Position numbers and translations under genes: made by a program. From assembly GCF_046845755.1 (NCBI RefSeq), contig NZ_CP177357.1, positions 1,798,001-1,862,000 of the forward strand: 64,000 bases of DNA. The letters run 5' to 3'. Numbering within the stretch: position 1 is the first letter of the stretch; every line of letters starts with the position of its first letter. The notes beneath the pieces are model-generated. The model was not told where the DNA came from, did not search any database, and saw nothing but the letters and a program-made list of their open reading frames with translations. The stretch is from Rubrivirga sp046845755. GTDB taxonomy: Bacteria > Bacteroidota > Rhodothermia > Rhodothermales > Rubricoccaceae. Below, piece by piece: positions 16,116-29,196 of this stretch.

Positions 16116-17651
16116 TCAGTCCACAAACGGGGAGGCGAGGTCGTAGAACGCCGTCCGGCCGTCGTCGCGGCGGACGCGGAGCAGGGCGGGACGGTCGAGG
16201 CGGGCCTGGCGGGCGAGGGCCGCGCGGGCCTCCTCGGCCGTAGTCACGGGCCGGTCCTCGATCTCGACGACGACGGTCCCCCGCGGCAGGCCGTCGAGCT
16301 CGGCGGCGCTCCCCGGCTCGACGGTCTCGACGTAGGCCCCCGACTCGAAGCGGCGGCGCTCGGCGCGGGAGAGGTCCCGGAACCGGACGCCCCAGTCCGG
16401 CGCCTCCGACCGGGCGATGGGCTCCTCGGGCACCGGGACGGGGACGGCGCTCGGCGACGGCGTGTTGGCGAACCAGTCCTCCAGCGACGGGTCTTGGGGG
16501 GCCGACAGCGTGGCGCGGAACTGGCGCTCCTCGCCCCGGCTCCAGATCGACAGCGAGACCTCTTCGCCGGGGCTGAACCGGGCCATGCGGCTTTGGAACT
16601 GGTTCGTCGCATCGACCGGCCGCCCGCCGACTTCGAGGAGCACGTCGCCCTGCCGGATGCCGGCCCGGTCCGCCGGCCCCCCATCGACGACGCCGGTGAC
16701 GAGCACGCCCCGCACGGTCGACATCCCCGCCTCGCGGGCCTCGGCCTGATTCATGCGGAACACCTCGACGCCGAGGTATCCGCGCCGGACTTCCCCGTAC
16801 CGGATCAGGTCCTCGGCCACCACGCGTGCCAGGTTGATCGGGACGGCGAACCCGTAGCCCGCCGAGGCCCCGTTTTCCGACGCGTTCGCGGTCACCAGGC
16901 CGACCACCTCGCCCCGCAGGTTGATCAGCGCGCCGCCGGAGTTGCCCGGGTTGATCGCCGCGTCGGTCTGGATAAAGTCCTCGATGGCGAAGTCGTCCTT
17001 GATGGCGTTCAGGCCGCCGCGGCCGAGCGCCGAGACGATGCCCGAGGTGATCGAGTTCTGGAGCCCGTACGGGCTCCCGACCACCAAGACCCACTCCCCG
17101 ATGGAGAGCCCGTCGGAGTCGCCGAGGGCGGCGACGGGCAAGGGCGTGTCGTCGGCGACGCCGACCTCGAGGAGCCGCAGCACAGCCACGTCCGTCGTCG
17201 GGTCGCGGCCGACGACCTCGGCGCGGTACTCGCGCTTGAGCGACGGCATCACGACGGTCGCCTCGTTCGTTCGCGCGACCACGTGGGCGTTCGTCATCAC
17301 GTACCCGGCGGGCGAGATGATGAAGCCGCTGCCGGTGTCGGTCGTGGTCCGGCCGTAGCCGGTCGGGATCTCGACCTCGATGTAGACGACGGCGGGCTCG
17401 ACCTCTCGCGCCACGAGCACGGTCTGCTGGCTGATGTCGACGAGGTCCGGGATCTCGCTGGCAGCGGCGACGGGGGGCCGGTCGGCGCCGATCTGGACGG
17501 TCTCGACCGACGCCGGGGCCGCCGTGACCTCACGGGACGGGCCCGAGCCGGCCTGCTGGACGTCGGGCTGGAGCAGCCGGACGACGGGCAGACCGATGAG
17601 GACGCCGACCGCGAGCGCGGCCAGCCCGAACAGGAGGGGACGAAGCGACAC
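16116..17651 (-). CDS. HtrA/Deg-family periplasmic serine protease with two PDZ domains
   Basis: This 511-aa protein starts at GTG 17651, where a single N-terminal membrane anchor begins (LLFGLAALAVGVLIGLPVV). The trypsin-like domain has a full triad: His in TNAHVV (about residue 121), Asp in TDVAVL (about 152) and Ser in NPGNSGGAL (about 237). PDZ1 spans about 290-375 (YLGVEVFR...GVLVTGVVDGGPA) and PDZ2 about 415-505 (AYVETVEPGSAAELDGL). Deg proteases degrade or refold damaged envelope proteins and are anchored or soluble in the periplasm. It is divergent from the glycosyltransferase gene with a 36-bp gap between the two starts, so both promoters must overlap coding sequence or be compact. 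I leave the symbol empty because DegP, DegQ and DegS roles cannot be separated here. Confidence 0.93.
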   Translation of the reverse strand: MSLRPLLFGLAALAVGVLIGLPVVRLLQPDVQQAGSGPSREVTAAPASVETVQIGADRPPVAAASEIPDLVDISQQTVLVAREVEPAVVYIEVEIPTGYGRTTTDTGSGFIISPAGYVMTNAHVVARTNEATVVMPSLKREYRAEVVGRDPTTDVAVLRLLEVGVADDTPLPVAALGDSDGLSIGEWVLVVGSPYGLQNSITSGIVSALGRGGLNAIKDDFAIEDFIQTDAAINPGNSGGALINLRGEVVGLVTANASENGASAGYGFAVPINLARVVAEDLIRYGEVRRGYLGVEVFRMNQAEAREAGMSTVRGVLVTGVVDGGPADRAGIRQGDVLLEVGGRPVDATNQFQSRMARFSPGEEVSLSIWSRGEERQFRATLSAPQDPSLEDWFANTPSPSAVPVPVPEEPIARSEAPDWGVRFRDLSRAERRRFESGAYVETVEPGSAAELDGLPRGTVVVEIEDRPVTTAEEARAALARQARLDRPALLRVRRDDGRTAFYDLASPFVD

Positions 17652-17687
17652 AGAGGTGGGTGAGCCAGCGCGAGCGCCGTGCGGGCG

Positions 17688-18848
17688 ATGAACATACGTT
17701 GGGGCGCTCCGGTTCGTCTGCCCACTCTGTTGTCTCTTTCCGATCGCACCGCCGTCTTCGCCCTGGTCGGCGACGTCACCGGCTCGTCCCGCGCCCTCCG
17801 CCAACTCCGCGCGCTCGCCGAGGCAGGCGTGGCCACGACGGTGCTTCAAACCGCACCCCCCCGAGACCCGGCCGCCGTCGACGCCGACCTCCGCGTGGTG
17901 CCCGTCGACGCGGGCGGCGGGCCCCGGGGGTTCTGGCGGGCGCACCGCGCCGTGCGCCGCGCGGCGCTCGCAGCGCCCGCCGGCCTGTACCTCGCCAGCG
18001 ACCTCTACAGCCTGCCGGCCCTCGCCCGCGCCGCCCGGGCGAATGGCGGGGCCCTCGTCTACGACTCGCGCGAGCTGTACGCGGCCCTCGACTCCACGCA
18101 CGGGCGTCCTCTCGTCGGGCGCGTGTGGGGCGCCGTCGAGGGCCGCTTCATCCGCCGCGCCGACGCCGTGCTCACGGTCGGCGACGCCATCGCGGACCGG
18201 CTGGCGGCCACGTACGGCATCGACCGGCCGGTCGTGCTCTACAACGCGCCGGAGCCCGCGCCTGGCCCTGACCGGACCGCGCTGGCGCGCGCGCTGGGCC
18301 TCCCCGACGACGGTCGCGTCGTGGTGCTGTACCAGGGCCTGTTCCGAGAGGGTCGCGGACTCCGAGCGCTCGTCGAGGCGACGCGCCGGGTCGAGGAGGT
18401 CCGGCTGGTGTGCATCGGCGAGGGGGCGCTGGGCGAGGATCTCGCGCGGGCCGGGGCGGCGTTGGGCGACCGGCTCGTGGTGTCGCCGTTCGTCCCGCCC
18501 GACCGGCTCGCGGCGCTGACGCCGGGCGCCGACCTCGGCGCGTGCCTGATCGAACCGCTGACCGAGAGCCTGCGGCTGAGCCTGCCTAACAAGCTGTTCG
18601 AGTACCTTGCGGCCGGCGTCCCGGTCCTCGCCAGCCCGCTCCCCGAGATCCGGGCCGTCGTCGACCGGGGCGTGGGCGTCCTCGCCGACCCGGCCGACCC
18701 CGAGTCCGTCGCCGGCGCCCTGCGCCGCTCGCTCGACCCGGCCGTCCGGGCGCGCTGGGCGGAAAACGCACACGCCGCGCTGGCGCCGTACACATGGACG
18801 CGCGGCCGGCACACGTTCCGCCACCTCATCGATCGTCTCCTCGCATGA
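17688..18848 (+). CDS. Glycosyltransferase family 4-like protein
   Basis: This 386-aa protein has the GT-B layout: an N-terminal acceptor half (ALVGDVTGSSRALRQLRALAEAG, then ALVYDSRELY) and a C-terminal nucleotide-sugar half with VLYQGLFREGRGLRALVEA, LVCIGEGALGEDL, and the donor-binding stretch LIEPLTESLRLSLPNKLFEYLAAGVPVL with the family's E(x7)E-like region. It probably adds a sugar to a surface glycan or lipid, with donor and acceptor unknown. The start is ATG 17688; GTG 17679 is an alternative. Its stop TGA overlaps the next start (ATGA at 18845), so the thioredoxin-like gene is translationally coupled to it. Confidence 0.85.
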   Translation: MNIRWGAPVRLPTLLSLSDRTAVFALVGDVTGSSRALRQLRALAEAGVATTVLQTAPPRDPAAVDADLRVVPVDAGGGPRGFWRAHRAVRRAALAAPAGLYLASDLYSLPALARAARANGGALVYDSRELYAALDSTHGRPLVGRVWGAVEGRFIRRADAVLTVGDAIADRLAATYGIDRPVVLYNAPEPAPGPDRTALARALGLPDDGRVVVLYQGLFREGRGLRALVEATRRVEEVRLVCIGEGALGEDLARAGAALGDRLVVSPFVPPDRLAALTPGADLGACLIEPLTESLRLSLPNKLFEYLAAGVPVLASPLPEIRAVVDRGVGVLADPADPESVAGALRRSLDPAVRARWAENAHAALAPYTWTRGRHTFRHLIDRLLA

Positions 18849-19408
18849 CCAAGGCCTTTCTCGCCGCCCTTCTCCTGGCCCTCGCGCCTGCCGCCCTGGC
18901 CCAGGTCGACGCGTCCATCGTGCCCGACGACGCCCCGGCGTGGTTCGGGATGGAAGAGGCAATCGCCAAGGCGCAGGCCGAGGACCGCGTGATCCTGGTC
19001 TACGGCTACGCCTCGTGGTGCGGGTACTGCGCCCGGTTCGACGCGAACGTCTTTACCGACGACGCCGTGCAGGACTACCTCAACGCGCACTACGCGCCGA
19101 CGCGGTTGGACCTCGAAGACCCGGAGACGATACAGTTTTTCGACGCCTCGGTGACGGGCGTCGAACTCGGCCAGGCGATGGCCATCAGCGGTACGCCGAC
19201 GAGCGTGTTTGTCGACACCGACGGCGCGCTGATCACGAAATTCCCCGGGTACACCGACGCCCAGACCTTCCTCTACGTCCTGATGTACGTGCACGAGGAG
19301 GCATACGAGACGACGCCGTTCGACGCCTACGTCGTCGCCCAGCGGACGGGGCTGAGTCTCACCCCGGCCGTCGACGACCTGCGGGCGCCGCCGCCGGGCC
19401 AGGAGTAG
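18845..19408 (+). CDS. Secreted thioredoxin-fold protein
   Basis: This 187-aa protein has a signal peptide (KAFLAALLLALAPAALAQ) and a thioredoxin domain with the redox motif WCGYC near residue 59. The cis-Pro site follows in the segment AMAISGTPTSVFVDTDG. The domain resembles thioredoxin-like DUF255/Thioredoxin_7 proteins that act as periplasmic disulphide reductases or isomerases. A C-terminal extension of about 40 residues ends in a Pro-rich tail. It overlaps the glycosyltransferase gene by 4 bp (ATGA), which indicates cotranslation, but no functional link between the two is obvious. The fold is confident and the substrate unknown. Confidence 0.88.
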   Translation: MTKAFLAALLLALAPAALAQVDASIVPDDAPAWFGMEEAIAKAQAEDRVILVYGYASWCGYCARFDANVFTDDAVQDYLNAHYAPTRLDLEDPETIQFFDASVTGVELGQAMAISGTPTSVFVDTDGALITKFPGYTDAQTFLYVLMYVHEEAYETTPFDAYVVAQRTGLSLTPAVDDLRAPPPGQE

Positions 19409-19472
19409 CCGACGACCGGGCCGGCGCGAGCCGCCAGCCCCACGGACCGCACCTCCCCTTCTCGTCCGCCCC

Positions 19473-20450
19473 GTGCGCGTCTCGTACCACCCGGACTACG
19501 TCGTCCCGCTGCCGCCGCGCCACGCCTTCCCGATGGGGAAGTTCTCGGCGCTCCACGAGATCCTGCTCGCGGAGGGTGTGATCGCCGCGGCCGACGTCGT
19601 GGCCCCGCGCGAGGCCGACTGGGCCGACCTGCTCCTCGTCCACACGCCGCGCTACCTCGACGCCCTCGCCACGGGCGCGCTGACCAAGGCCGAAGAGCGG
19701 CGGATGGGGCTGCCCCAGAGCGCGGCGCTCGTCCGGCGGAGCCGGCTGGCGGTGCAGGGGACGCTCAACGCGTGCCTGATGGCGCTCCACGACGGGCTGG
19801 CGGGGAACCTGGCGGGCGGCACGCACCACGCGATGCCGGACCGGCCCGAGGGCTTCTGCGTGCTCAACGACGTCGCCGTCGCCCTGCGCGCGCTCCAGCG
19901 GTCGGGGTGGATCCGGCGCGCGCTCGTCGTCGACCTCGACGTGCACCAGGGAAACGGGACCGCCCACGTCTTCAGCGGCGCCCGGGCGTGGCCAGCGGGT
20001 GGCGTCTACACGCTGTCGGTCCACGGCGCGCGCAACTTCCCTTTCGAGAAGCCGCCCTCGACGCACGACGTCGGGCTGGCGGACGGGACCGGCGACGAGG
20101 CCTACCTGGCGGCCGTGGCCGAGGCGCTAGGGGACGCGCTGACGGAGGCCACGCCGGACCTCGTGGTCTACCTCGCGGGCGTCGACGTCGTCGCGGGCGA
20201 CCGGTTCGGGCGGCTGGCGCTGACGCGTGCGGGGCTGGCGGCGCGCGACCGGTTCGTGTGCGAGGCTGTGCAGTCGGCGGGCCTCCCCCTGTGCCTGTTG
20301 CTCTCGGGCGGGTACGCCGCACGGCGCACGCCCGGCGAGGCGCCGGAGACGCTGGCGGCGGCGACCGCCGACCTGCACGCGACGGTCTTCCGGCAGGCGG
20401 CCAAGGTCTACGGCACACGGCCCGGACGGAGCCCCTCGGGCACCCCCTGA
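19473..20450 (+). CDS. Histone-deacetylase-superfamily amidohydrolase
   Basis: This 325-aa zinc amidohydrolase belongs to the HDAC/AcuC/APAH superfamily. Signatures are in order: GGTHHAMPDRPEGFCVLND (active-site His pair and substrate channel, about residues 113-131), VVDLDVHQGNGTAHVF (zinc ligands Asp and His), LSVHGARNFPFEK, and YLAGVDVVAGDRFGRL (third metal ligand Asp), with the LSGGY loop near the end. In bacteria such enzymes deacetylate acetoin-utilisation proteins, acetylpolyamines or small amides; the substrate here cannot be told. Start GTG 19473 gives the family N-terminus VRVSYHPDYV. No acetyltransferase or acuA-type neighbour is present. Confidence 0.9.
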   Translation: MRVSYHPDYVVPLPPRHAFPMGKFSALHEILLAEGVIAAADVVAPREADWADLLLVHTPRYLDALATGALTKAEERRMGLPQSAALVRRSRLAVQGTLNACLMALHDGLAGNLAGGTHHAMPDRPEGFCVLNDVAVALRALQRSGWIRRALVVDLDVHQGNGTAHVFSGARAWPAGGVYTLSVHGARNFPFEKPPSTHDVGLADGTGDEAYLAAVAEALGDALTEATPDLVVYLAGVDVVAGDRFGRLALTRAGLAARDRFVCEAVQSAGLPLCLLLSGGYAARRTPGEAPETLAAATADLHATVFRQAAKVYGTRPGRSPSGTP

Positions 20451-20532
20451 CGCCCCTATCGGCGGCTGGACGATGACGGACTGCTGGCGGAGCGGGAGCG
20501 CACCTTGCGGCTCACACACCCCCCCAGAGACC

Positions 20533-20754
20533 ATGGCGACCCCTGCCGACCAGACCACGACCGACTCGAACGCTCAGAAGGACCCCGACAACTGGACCAC
20601 GGGCGACGAGGCCATGACCGGCGCTCAGACGTCGTACCTCCACACGCTCGCCCAGGAGGCGGGCCTCGACCCCGAGTCGGTCGACGGGCTCACGAAGGCC
20701 GAGGCGTCGAAAAAGATCGACGACCTGCAGGCCGAGACGGGCCGCGGCGCCTAG
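20533..20754 (+). CDS. DUF3072-like small protein
   Basis: This 73-aa acidic protein has the core WTTGDEAMTGAQTSYLHTLA followed by a helix ending LTKAEASKKIDDLQ. This matches my memory of DUF3072, a small family of unknown function with a WTTGDEPMTxxQ motif whose fold resembles a SAP-like or HeH-like helix pair. ATG 20533 follows a run of C's and a CACCTTGCG box about 20 bp further upstream. It stands between the HDAC-like gene and the convergent DinB-like gene. It is likely cytoplasmic and no function is known. Confidence 0.75.
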   Translation: MATPADQTTTDSNAQKDPDNWTTGDEAMTGAQTSYLHTLAQEAGLDPESVDGLTKAEASKKIDDLQAETGRGA

Positions 20755-20773
20755 GCGCCAGCGGGTGGGGAGG

Positions 20774-21646
20774 TCAGGCTGACAGCAGCGTCGGCGCCTC
20801 CCCGCCCAAGGTCCCGCCCCACCCGGCCGGGGCGGCGATGGCGTCTCCGAACGCCCACGGGCCGTACGGGTGCTCGGTGCGGACGCCGAGCGCCGTCAGC
20901 ATCATCGCCATCTCGGCGCGGTGGTGGACCACGGGCACCAGCCCGAACAGCCGGACGGCATTCCCGCGAGCCAGCCGGGCCACGACGGCGCCGTTGCGCT
21001 CCAGCTGCCACGGCTCGCGCAAGGCCGCGCCGTCGGTCTCCGCCGCCAGCCGACGCACGGCCCGCTGGTTGGCGAGGTACGCCGTCACCATCTGATCGAC
21101 CGTCACCAGCTCCGACAGGTCGGGCTCGTAGGTGAGTTCGATCGAGTCGAGGTCGAGGATCCAGCCCACGCGCGCGACGATGCGCACCACGCGGAGCGCC
21201 AAGGTGCGGAGCGTGGGGACCTGGGGATGCGGCGACCAGTCGAGGTGCTCCGGGGGGATCTTGCGGAGTAGGTCGCCCGTGCGCACGATCTCGGCGACGA
21301 TCTCGGTCGCGATGGCGGGCGGGGGCGCCGCCGACTCACCCGACATCGGGGCCGACGCGTCCACCAGGCCGGGCCGCTCGGCCCCGACGTCGGGCGACCA
21401 CACGGTCACGTCCTCGAAGGGGACCGCGTCCCCGCTCCGCTGGAGGACCCAGGAGGCCCCCTGGGGCCACGCCTCGGTGTACGCCACGGCGAAGCGGGCC
21501 GCCTGGCGTGAGCCACGCGTGGTCAGCACCAGGACCAGCTGGGACGGACGCGGGAGCCGGCTCTTGGGGTCATACCACATGGCGCTGGGACCCGATTGGA
21601 AACTCGGGCCATCGGGCGTGGGCATCGGTGTCAGAAACTCAGCCAT
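20774..21646 (-). CDS. DinB-like four-helix protein with extra N-terminal domain (paralogue 1)
   Basis: In this 290-aa protein residues about 25-90 form a beta-rich segment (LVLVLTTRGSRQAARFAVAY then PFEDVTVWSPDV) and residues about 105-265 a DinB/YfiT-like helical bundle with the signature IPPEHLDWSPHPQVPTLRTL and a C-terminal VHHRAEMAMMLTALG. DinB-fold proteins often bind a metal through three His and act as thiol transferases; here the WSPHP and HHRAE histidines are retained. The gene at 23787 is a clear paralogue with the same two-domain plan. Upstream a CATATG element (21693-21698) is shared with the paralogue. Function unknown. Confidence 0.78.
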   Translation of the reverse strand: MAEFLTPMPTPDGPSFQSGPSAMWYDPKSRLPRPSQLVLVLTTRGSRQAARFAVAYTEAWPQGASWVLQRSGDAVPFEDVTVWSPDVGAERPGLVDASAPMSGESAAPPPAIATEIVAEIVRTGDLLRKIPPEHLDWSPHPQVPTLRTLALRVVRIVARVGWILDLDSIELTYEPDLSELVTVDQMVTAYLANQRAVRRLAAETDGAALREPWQLERNGAVVARLARGNAVRLFGLVPVVHHRAEMAMMLTALGVRTEHPYGPWAFGDAIAAPAGWGGTLGGEAPTLLSA

Positions 21647-21826
21647 AGAACGTGCCTGCAGCGGGGAATGAGGAGGCCGTCGGATGCGACCACATATGGC
21701 TTATCGATGTGAATCCACCGTTTCAAAGCGACCTGTCCGATCCAGGCAGGTCTAGGGGTTTCCCCCGCGCGGGCCCCTGCGGCCCGACCCGCGCCGACGG
21801 CCGCTGGTCCGAGCCCCCGCCGGGCC

Positions 21827-21834
21827 TAGCTTGC
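21827..21834 (+). promoter_or_regulatory. Promoter -7-like box for TfoX-like gene
   Basis: TAGCTTGC lies 22 bp upstream of ATG 21857, a variant of the TAGCTTTCG box seen before other genes here. Confidence 0.35.
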
Positions 21835-21856
21835 CCGCGCACTCCCCTCCCCTGCC

Positions 21857-22189
21857 ATGGGCACGAAAGGACCTCGCGGCACCGGTGCCGCCGTCACGGC
21901 CGCCGCCCATTTCACCGAGCGACTGGGCCCCCTGGGCGCCTCGTCCAAGCCCATGTTTGGCGGGCATGGGTTGTTCGCCGACGGCGTCATGTTCGGCATG
22001 ATCACTCCCGACGGGGCGCTGGCGCTCAAGGGCAACGACGCCACCCGGGACCGGATCGAGGCCGAGGGGGCCGTGCGGTCCGGCACGATGCCCTACTGGC
22101 GCGTCCCCGCCTCGGTCGTGGACGACGACGACGGCCTGCTGGCGTGGGCTCGGGAGGCGCTGAGCGTCGCTAGGGCGGCGAGGCGCTAG
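21857..22189 (+). CDS. TfoX N-terminal-domain protein
   Basis: This 110-aa protein shows the TfoX/Sxy N-terminal domain pattern: SSKPMFGGHGLFADGVMFGMI followed by GALALKGNDATRDRIEAEG and a YWRVPASVVDDDDGLLAWAREAL end. In gamma-proteobacteria full-length Sxy/TfoX regulates competence with CRP, but stand-alone N-terminal-domain proteins are common and their role is unknown. There is no C-terminal domain here. It is convergent with the arylsulfotransferase gene, the two stop codons overlapping at 22186-22189. Confidence 0.85.
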   Translation: MGTKGPRGTGAAVTAAAHFTERLGPLGASSKPMFGGHGLFADGVMFGMITPDGALALKGNDATRDRIEAEGAVRSGTMPYWRVPASVVDDDDGLLAWAREALSVARAARR

Positions 22190-23721
22190 CGCGCCGGGTA
22201 CAGCGGCATCCGCTCGACGCGGTGGAAGGTGATGCCGAAGGGCGCCTGGGGTGGCCGGATGGTGACCTCGGCCAGCACCGCCCCGCTCGCGAGCGAGACC
22301 TCGACCACCTTCCCGGCCGGGCCCGCCACGGCGCCCGGCGCGAACAGGACGACGCCCTCGGGCTCGTGGAGGTCCACATCGGAGACGATGCGCGAGTAGG
22401 TCTCGGCGCCGCGCTCGCGGCCGTAGGCCCAGAGCTGGCGGACGGTCATCGCCGGTTCGTCGATCGCGTAGAGGACGGCGCGGCTGTAGGTGCCGCCGGC
22501 GCCGTAGCCCCGGTTGTCGCCGTTGTCGAAGAGCAGGAGCCGCCCGCCGGGTAGGACCTCGGGGGCGTGCTGGTACCACGCCCACTCGAAGTCCGGGTGC
22601 GGGGCGGCGCCGTCGAGGACGGCGGGGTCGGTGATGGGCGCGCCGCTCGCGTCGAGCGGCTGGAGGAGCCGGGTCGCGAGGTCGGTGCCGTCGCCCGCGC
22701 GGCCCCAGCCGCGGTGCGGGGCCAGGACCCACTGCACGCGGTTGGCGCGCGTCAGCTTGACGACGCCCTGTGTCCGGCCCGACACCACGATGGCGTCGTC
22801 GCCCGCGTCGTAGGCCACGCCGTTCGCGTGGAACCAGTCCACGTCGAGGTCGGCGAGATCGGTCGGCCAGGCCCGGCGGGAGGGGTCGAGCGACCGCGTC
22901 AGGTCCCATTCGGCGACGACGGCGCCCGAGCCCCGGTCGAGCTCGACGAGCACGTCCTCGACGGTCGGGGCGCCCTCGCGGTCGACGGTCGCCAGCAGGT
23001 TGCCCGACGGCAGCTCGAGCGCCTCGTGGTGGAAGCGGACGCCCTGGAACGGCCACGACCGGACGACGCGGCCGACGAGATCGATCTCGTACATGGCGTT
23101 CGAGCTCCGGTCCGGGAGGAGCCAGTTTCCGTTCGCCAGGCGAGAGACCCCGTTGTCGAAGAACAGCGCGCCGAGGTCGGGGTGGCCGGAAACGTCGAGC
23201 ACGTAGCGGATGGCGCCGGCGGCGTCGTAGGCGAAGACGCGCTGGGGCGTCACGCTCCCGTCGTGGCCGAAGTAGCTCACGACCGTGACGCCGGGCCGCA
23301 CGCCGGCCCCCGGCGGCACGTCGACGGTGATCGCGGGGAAGTCGGCCGCCAGAGGCGGCGCCGCGACCGACAGCTGGCGCGTTTCAAGGACGCGCCCATC
23401 GGCGGATCGCAGGTCGAGGCGCACGGCCGTCTCGGAGCCCGGGTACAGGCCCAGCAGCGGGATCGCGTGCGAGGTCGCCGCCTCCGTCGTGCGGTGCCGG
23501 ATCTCGGTGGCCGGCCCTCCCCTCCCCTCGACCGTCACCTCGACGGTCACGGGATGGGTCGTCTGCAGCGACGCGAGCGCCGCCAGCGGGGTTGCTCCCG
23601 TCGGGTTGTGGGCTACGGTCAGGCTCGTCACGAGCCCGGCGGGCGGCGGGGGCTCGGGTCCCGTGGCGTCGCAGCCCCAGACGAGCGCGAGCGCGAAGAG
23701 GAGCGGGACGGGTCGGCGCAT
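22186..23721 (-). CDS. Arylsulfotransferase (AssT)-like lipoprotein
   Basis: This 511-aa protein has an N-terminal lipoprotein-type signal (LLFALALVWGC; the -2 Trp is unusual) and a six-bladed propeller-like body typical of PAPS-independent arylsulfotransferases. Recognisable repeats are RLANGNWLLPDRSSNAMYEI, VRFHHEALELPSGNLLATVD, VDWFHANGVAYDAGDDAIVV and EWAWYQHAPEVLPGGRLLLF. The His in WFHANG and in YQHAPE are the expected catalytic/ligand positions. Such enzymes transfer sulfate between phenols in the periplasm. The start ATG 23721 agrees with the signal sequence, and no extension upstream makes sense. The family is likely; activity is not established by sequence alone. Confidence 0.82.
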   Translation of the reverse strand: MRRPVPLLFALALVWGCDATGPEPPPPAGLVTSLTVAHNPTGATPLAALASLQTTHPVTVEVTVEGRGGPATEIRHRTTEAATSHAIPLLGLYPGSETAVRLDLRSADGRVLETRQLSVAAPPLAADFPAITVDVPPGAGVRPGVTVVSYFGHDGSVTPQRVFAYDAAGAIRYVLDVSGHPDLGALFFDNGVSRLANGNWLLPDRSSNAMYEIDLVGRVVRSWPFQGVRFHHEALELPSGNLLATVDREGAPTVEDVLVELDRGSGAVVAEWDLTRSLDPSRRAWPTDLADLDVDWFHANGVAYDAGDDAIVVSGRTQGVVKLTRANRVQWVLAPHRGWGRAGDGTDLATRLLQPLDASGAPITDPAVLDGAAPHPDFEWAWYQHAPEVLPGGRLLLFDNGDNRGYGAGGTYSRAVLYAIDEPAMTVRQLWAYGRERGAETYSRIVSDVDLHEPEGVVLFAPGAVAGPAGKVVEVSLASGAVLAEVTIRPPQAPFGITFHRVERMPLYPAR

Positions 23722-23786
23722 CGGTCGGGGCGAGGTCGGACGACACGATAGCGCCGCGGGACGGGGGCCGCCCGGCTGCGCCCCGC

Positions 23787-24671
23787 CTAGGCGCTCCCCC
23801 CCGCGCTGGCGTCCGGAGCGATGGCGCCCGGGGGGACCTCCCAGCGCTCCCCGGCGACGGCGTCGGTGAACGCCCAGCCGGGGTACAGGTGCGGCGGGTG
23901 GATCCCAAGCGCGCGCAGCATGATCGAGATCTCGGCGCGGTGGTGGATCAGCGGGGTCAGCCCGTACCAGCGGAGGGCGTTGCCGCGAGGCATCTCGGAC
24001 ACCAGGCCGCCGTTGCGGACCAGCCGCCACGGCTGGCTCAACCGCTCCCCGTCGAGCGCCTCGATCAGCTCGGCCACCTCCTCGGCGTTCGCGCTGTACG
24101 ACACGAAAATCTGGTCGACGGTCTCGAAGTCGGGCACGTCGGGCTCGAACGACTGCTCCATCTCGTCGAGGTCGAGCATCCAGCCGATTCGGGCGGCGAT
24201 GCGGACCGTGCGGAGCGCCAGCGTGGACAGGGTCGGGATGTCGGGGTGCGGCGACCAGTCCATCAGGGACTGCGGGAGCAACCGGAGCACGGCCTTGGTG
24301 CGCTCCACCTCCGACTGGAGCTCGGCGGCGAGCGCCGGCAGGGGCCGGGGCGTGTCGGGCTCCGGGACGGGCTCAGCGACCGGCGGCGGGTCCGGCTCGG
24401 GGGCCGGGGCCTCCACGTCGGGCGTCCACGCCACGACGTCGCTGAACGGGAGGCGCTGGTCGGACCCGAGCACCCAGGACACGCCCGCCGGCCAGTCCTC
24501 GGTGAAGGCCACCTCGAACCGGGCGAGGGGGAAATGGCCCGTGCCCGTCCGCACCCGGACGCTCTGGTCGCGCCGGGGCAGCCGGGCCGCCGCCGCGTAC
24601 CACTCCCCGCTCGTGGGGAGGAGATCCGCATCGTCCGATGCAGGGGTGGGGTCGGACACGTCGGTACTCAT
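23787..24671 (-). CDS. DinB-like four-helix protein with extra N-terminal domain (paralogue 2)
   Basis: This 294-aa paralogue of the protein at 20774 matches in both domains. The N-terminal module ARFEVAFTEDWPAGVSWVLG and PFSDVVAWTPDV aligns with ARFAVAYTEAWPQGASWVLQ and PFEDVTVWSPDV. The DinB bundle LMDWSPHPDIPTLSTLALR and IHHRAEISIMLRALG aligns with DWSPHPQVPTLRTLALR and VHHRAEMAMMLTALG. A Pro/Glu-rich linker joins the halves. The start ATG 24671 is chosen by alignment with the paralogue. A CATATG element sits 60 bp upstream. It lies downstream of rpoC but behind the rpoC terminator, so it has its own transcription. Function unknown. Confidence 0.78.
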   Translation of the reverse strand: MSTDVSDPTPASDDADLLPTSGEWYAAAARLPRRDQSVRVRTGTGHFPLARFEVAFTEDWPAGVSWVLGSDQRLPFSDVVAWTPDVEAPAPEPDPPPVAEPVPEPDTPRPLPALAAELQSEVERTKAVLRLLPQSLMDWSPHPDIPTLSTLALRTVRIAARIGWMLDLDEMEQSFEPDVPDFETVDQIFVSYSANAEEVAELIEALDGERLSQPWRLVRNGGLVSEMPRGNALRWYGLTPLIHHRAEISIMLRALGIHPPHLYPGWAFTDAVAGERWEVPPGAIAPDASAGGSA

Positions 24672-24756
24672 CGACACAGGGGGGACACAGCTCTGATCGA
24701 ACGGTGGAGGCGCTTCCCAAGCCGACCGCGCATATGTCATCGCACGTCCTACGATA

Positions 24757-24796
24757 AACACAAGACGCCCCGGCCGCGCGCGGCGGCCGGGGCGTC
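24757..24796 (-). terminator. Intrinsic terminator of rpoBC
   Basis: A perfect 14-bp stem (GACGCCCCGGCCGC and its complement, 24764-24796) closes a 5-base loop and is followed on the minus strand by TTGTGTTTATC. It sits 23 bp after the rpoC stop, which makes it a convincing rho-independent terminator for the ribosomal protein/RNA polymerase transcript. Confidence 0.88.
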
Positions 24797-24819
24797 CGGT
24801 TCTCCGTGCCGACGGGCGA

Positions 24820-29187
<4,368 letters not shown>

Positions 29188-29196
29188 AATTGAGAG

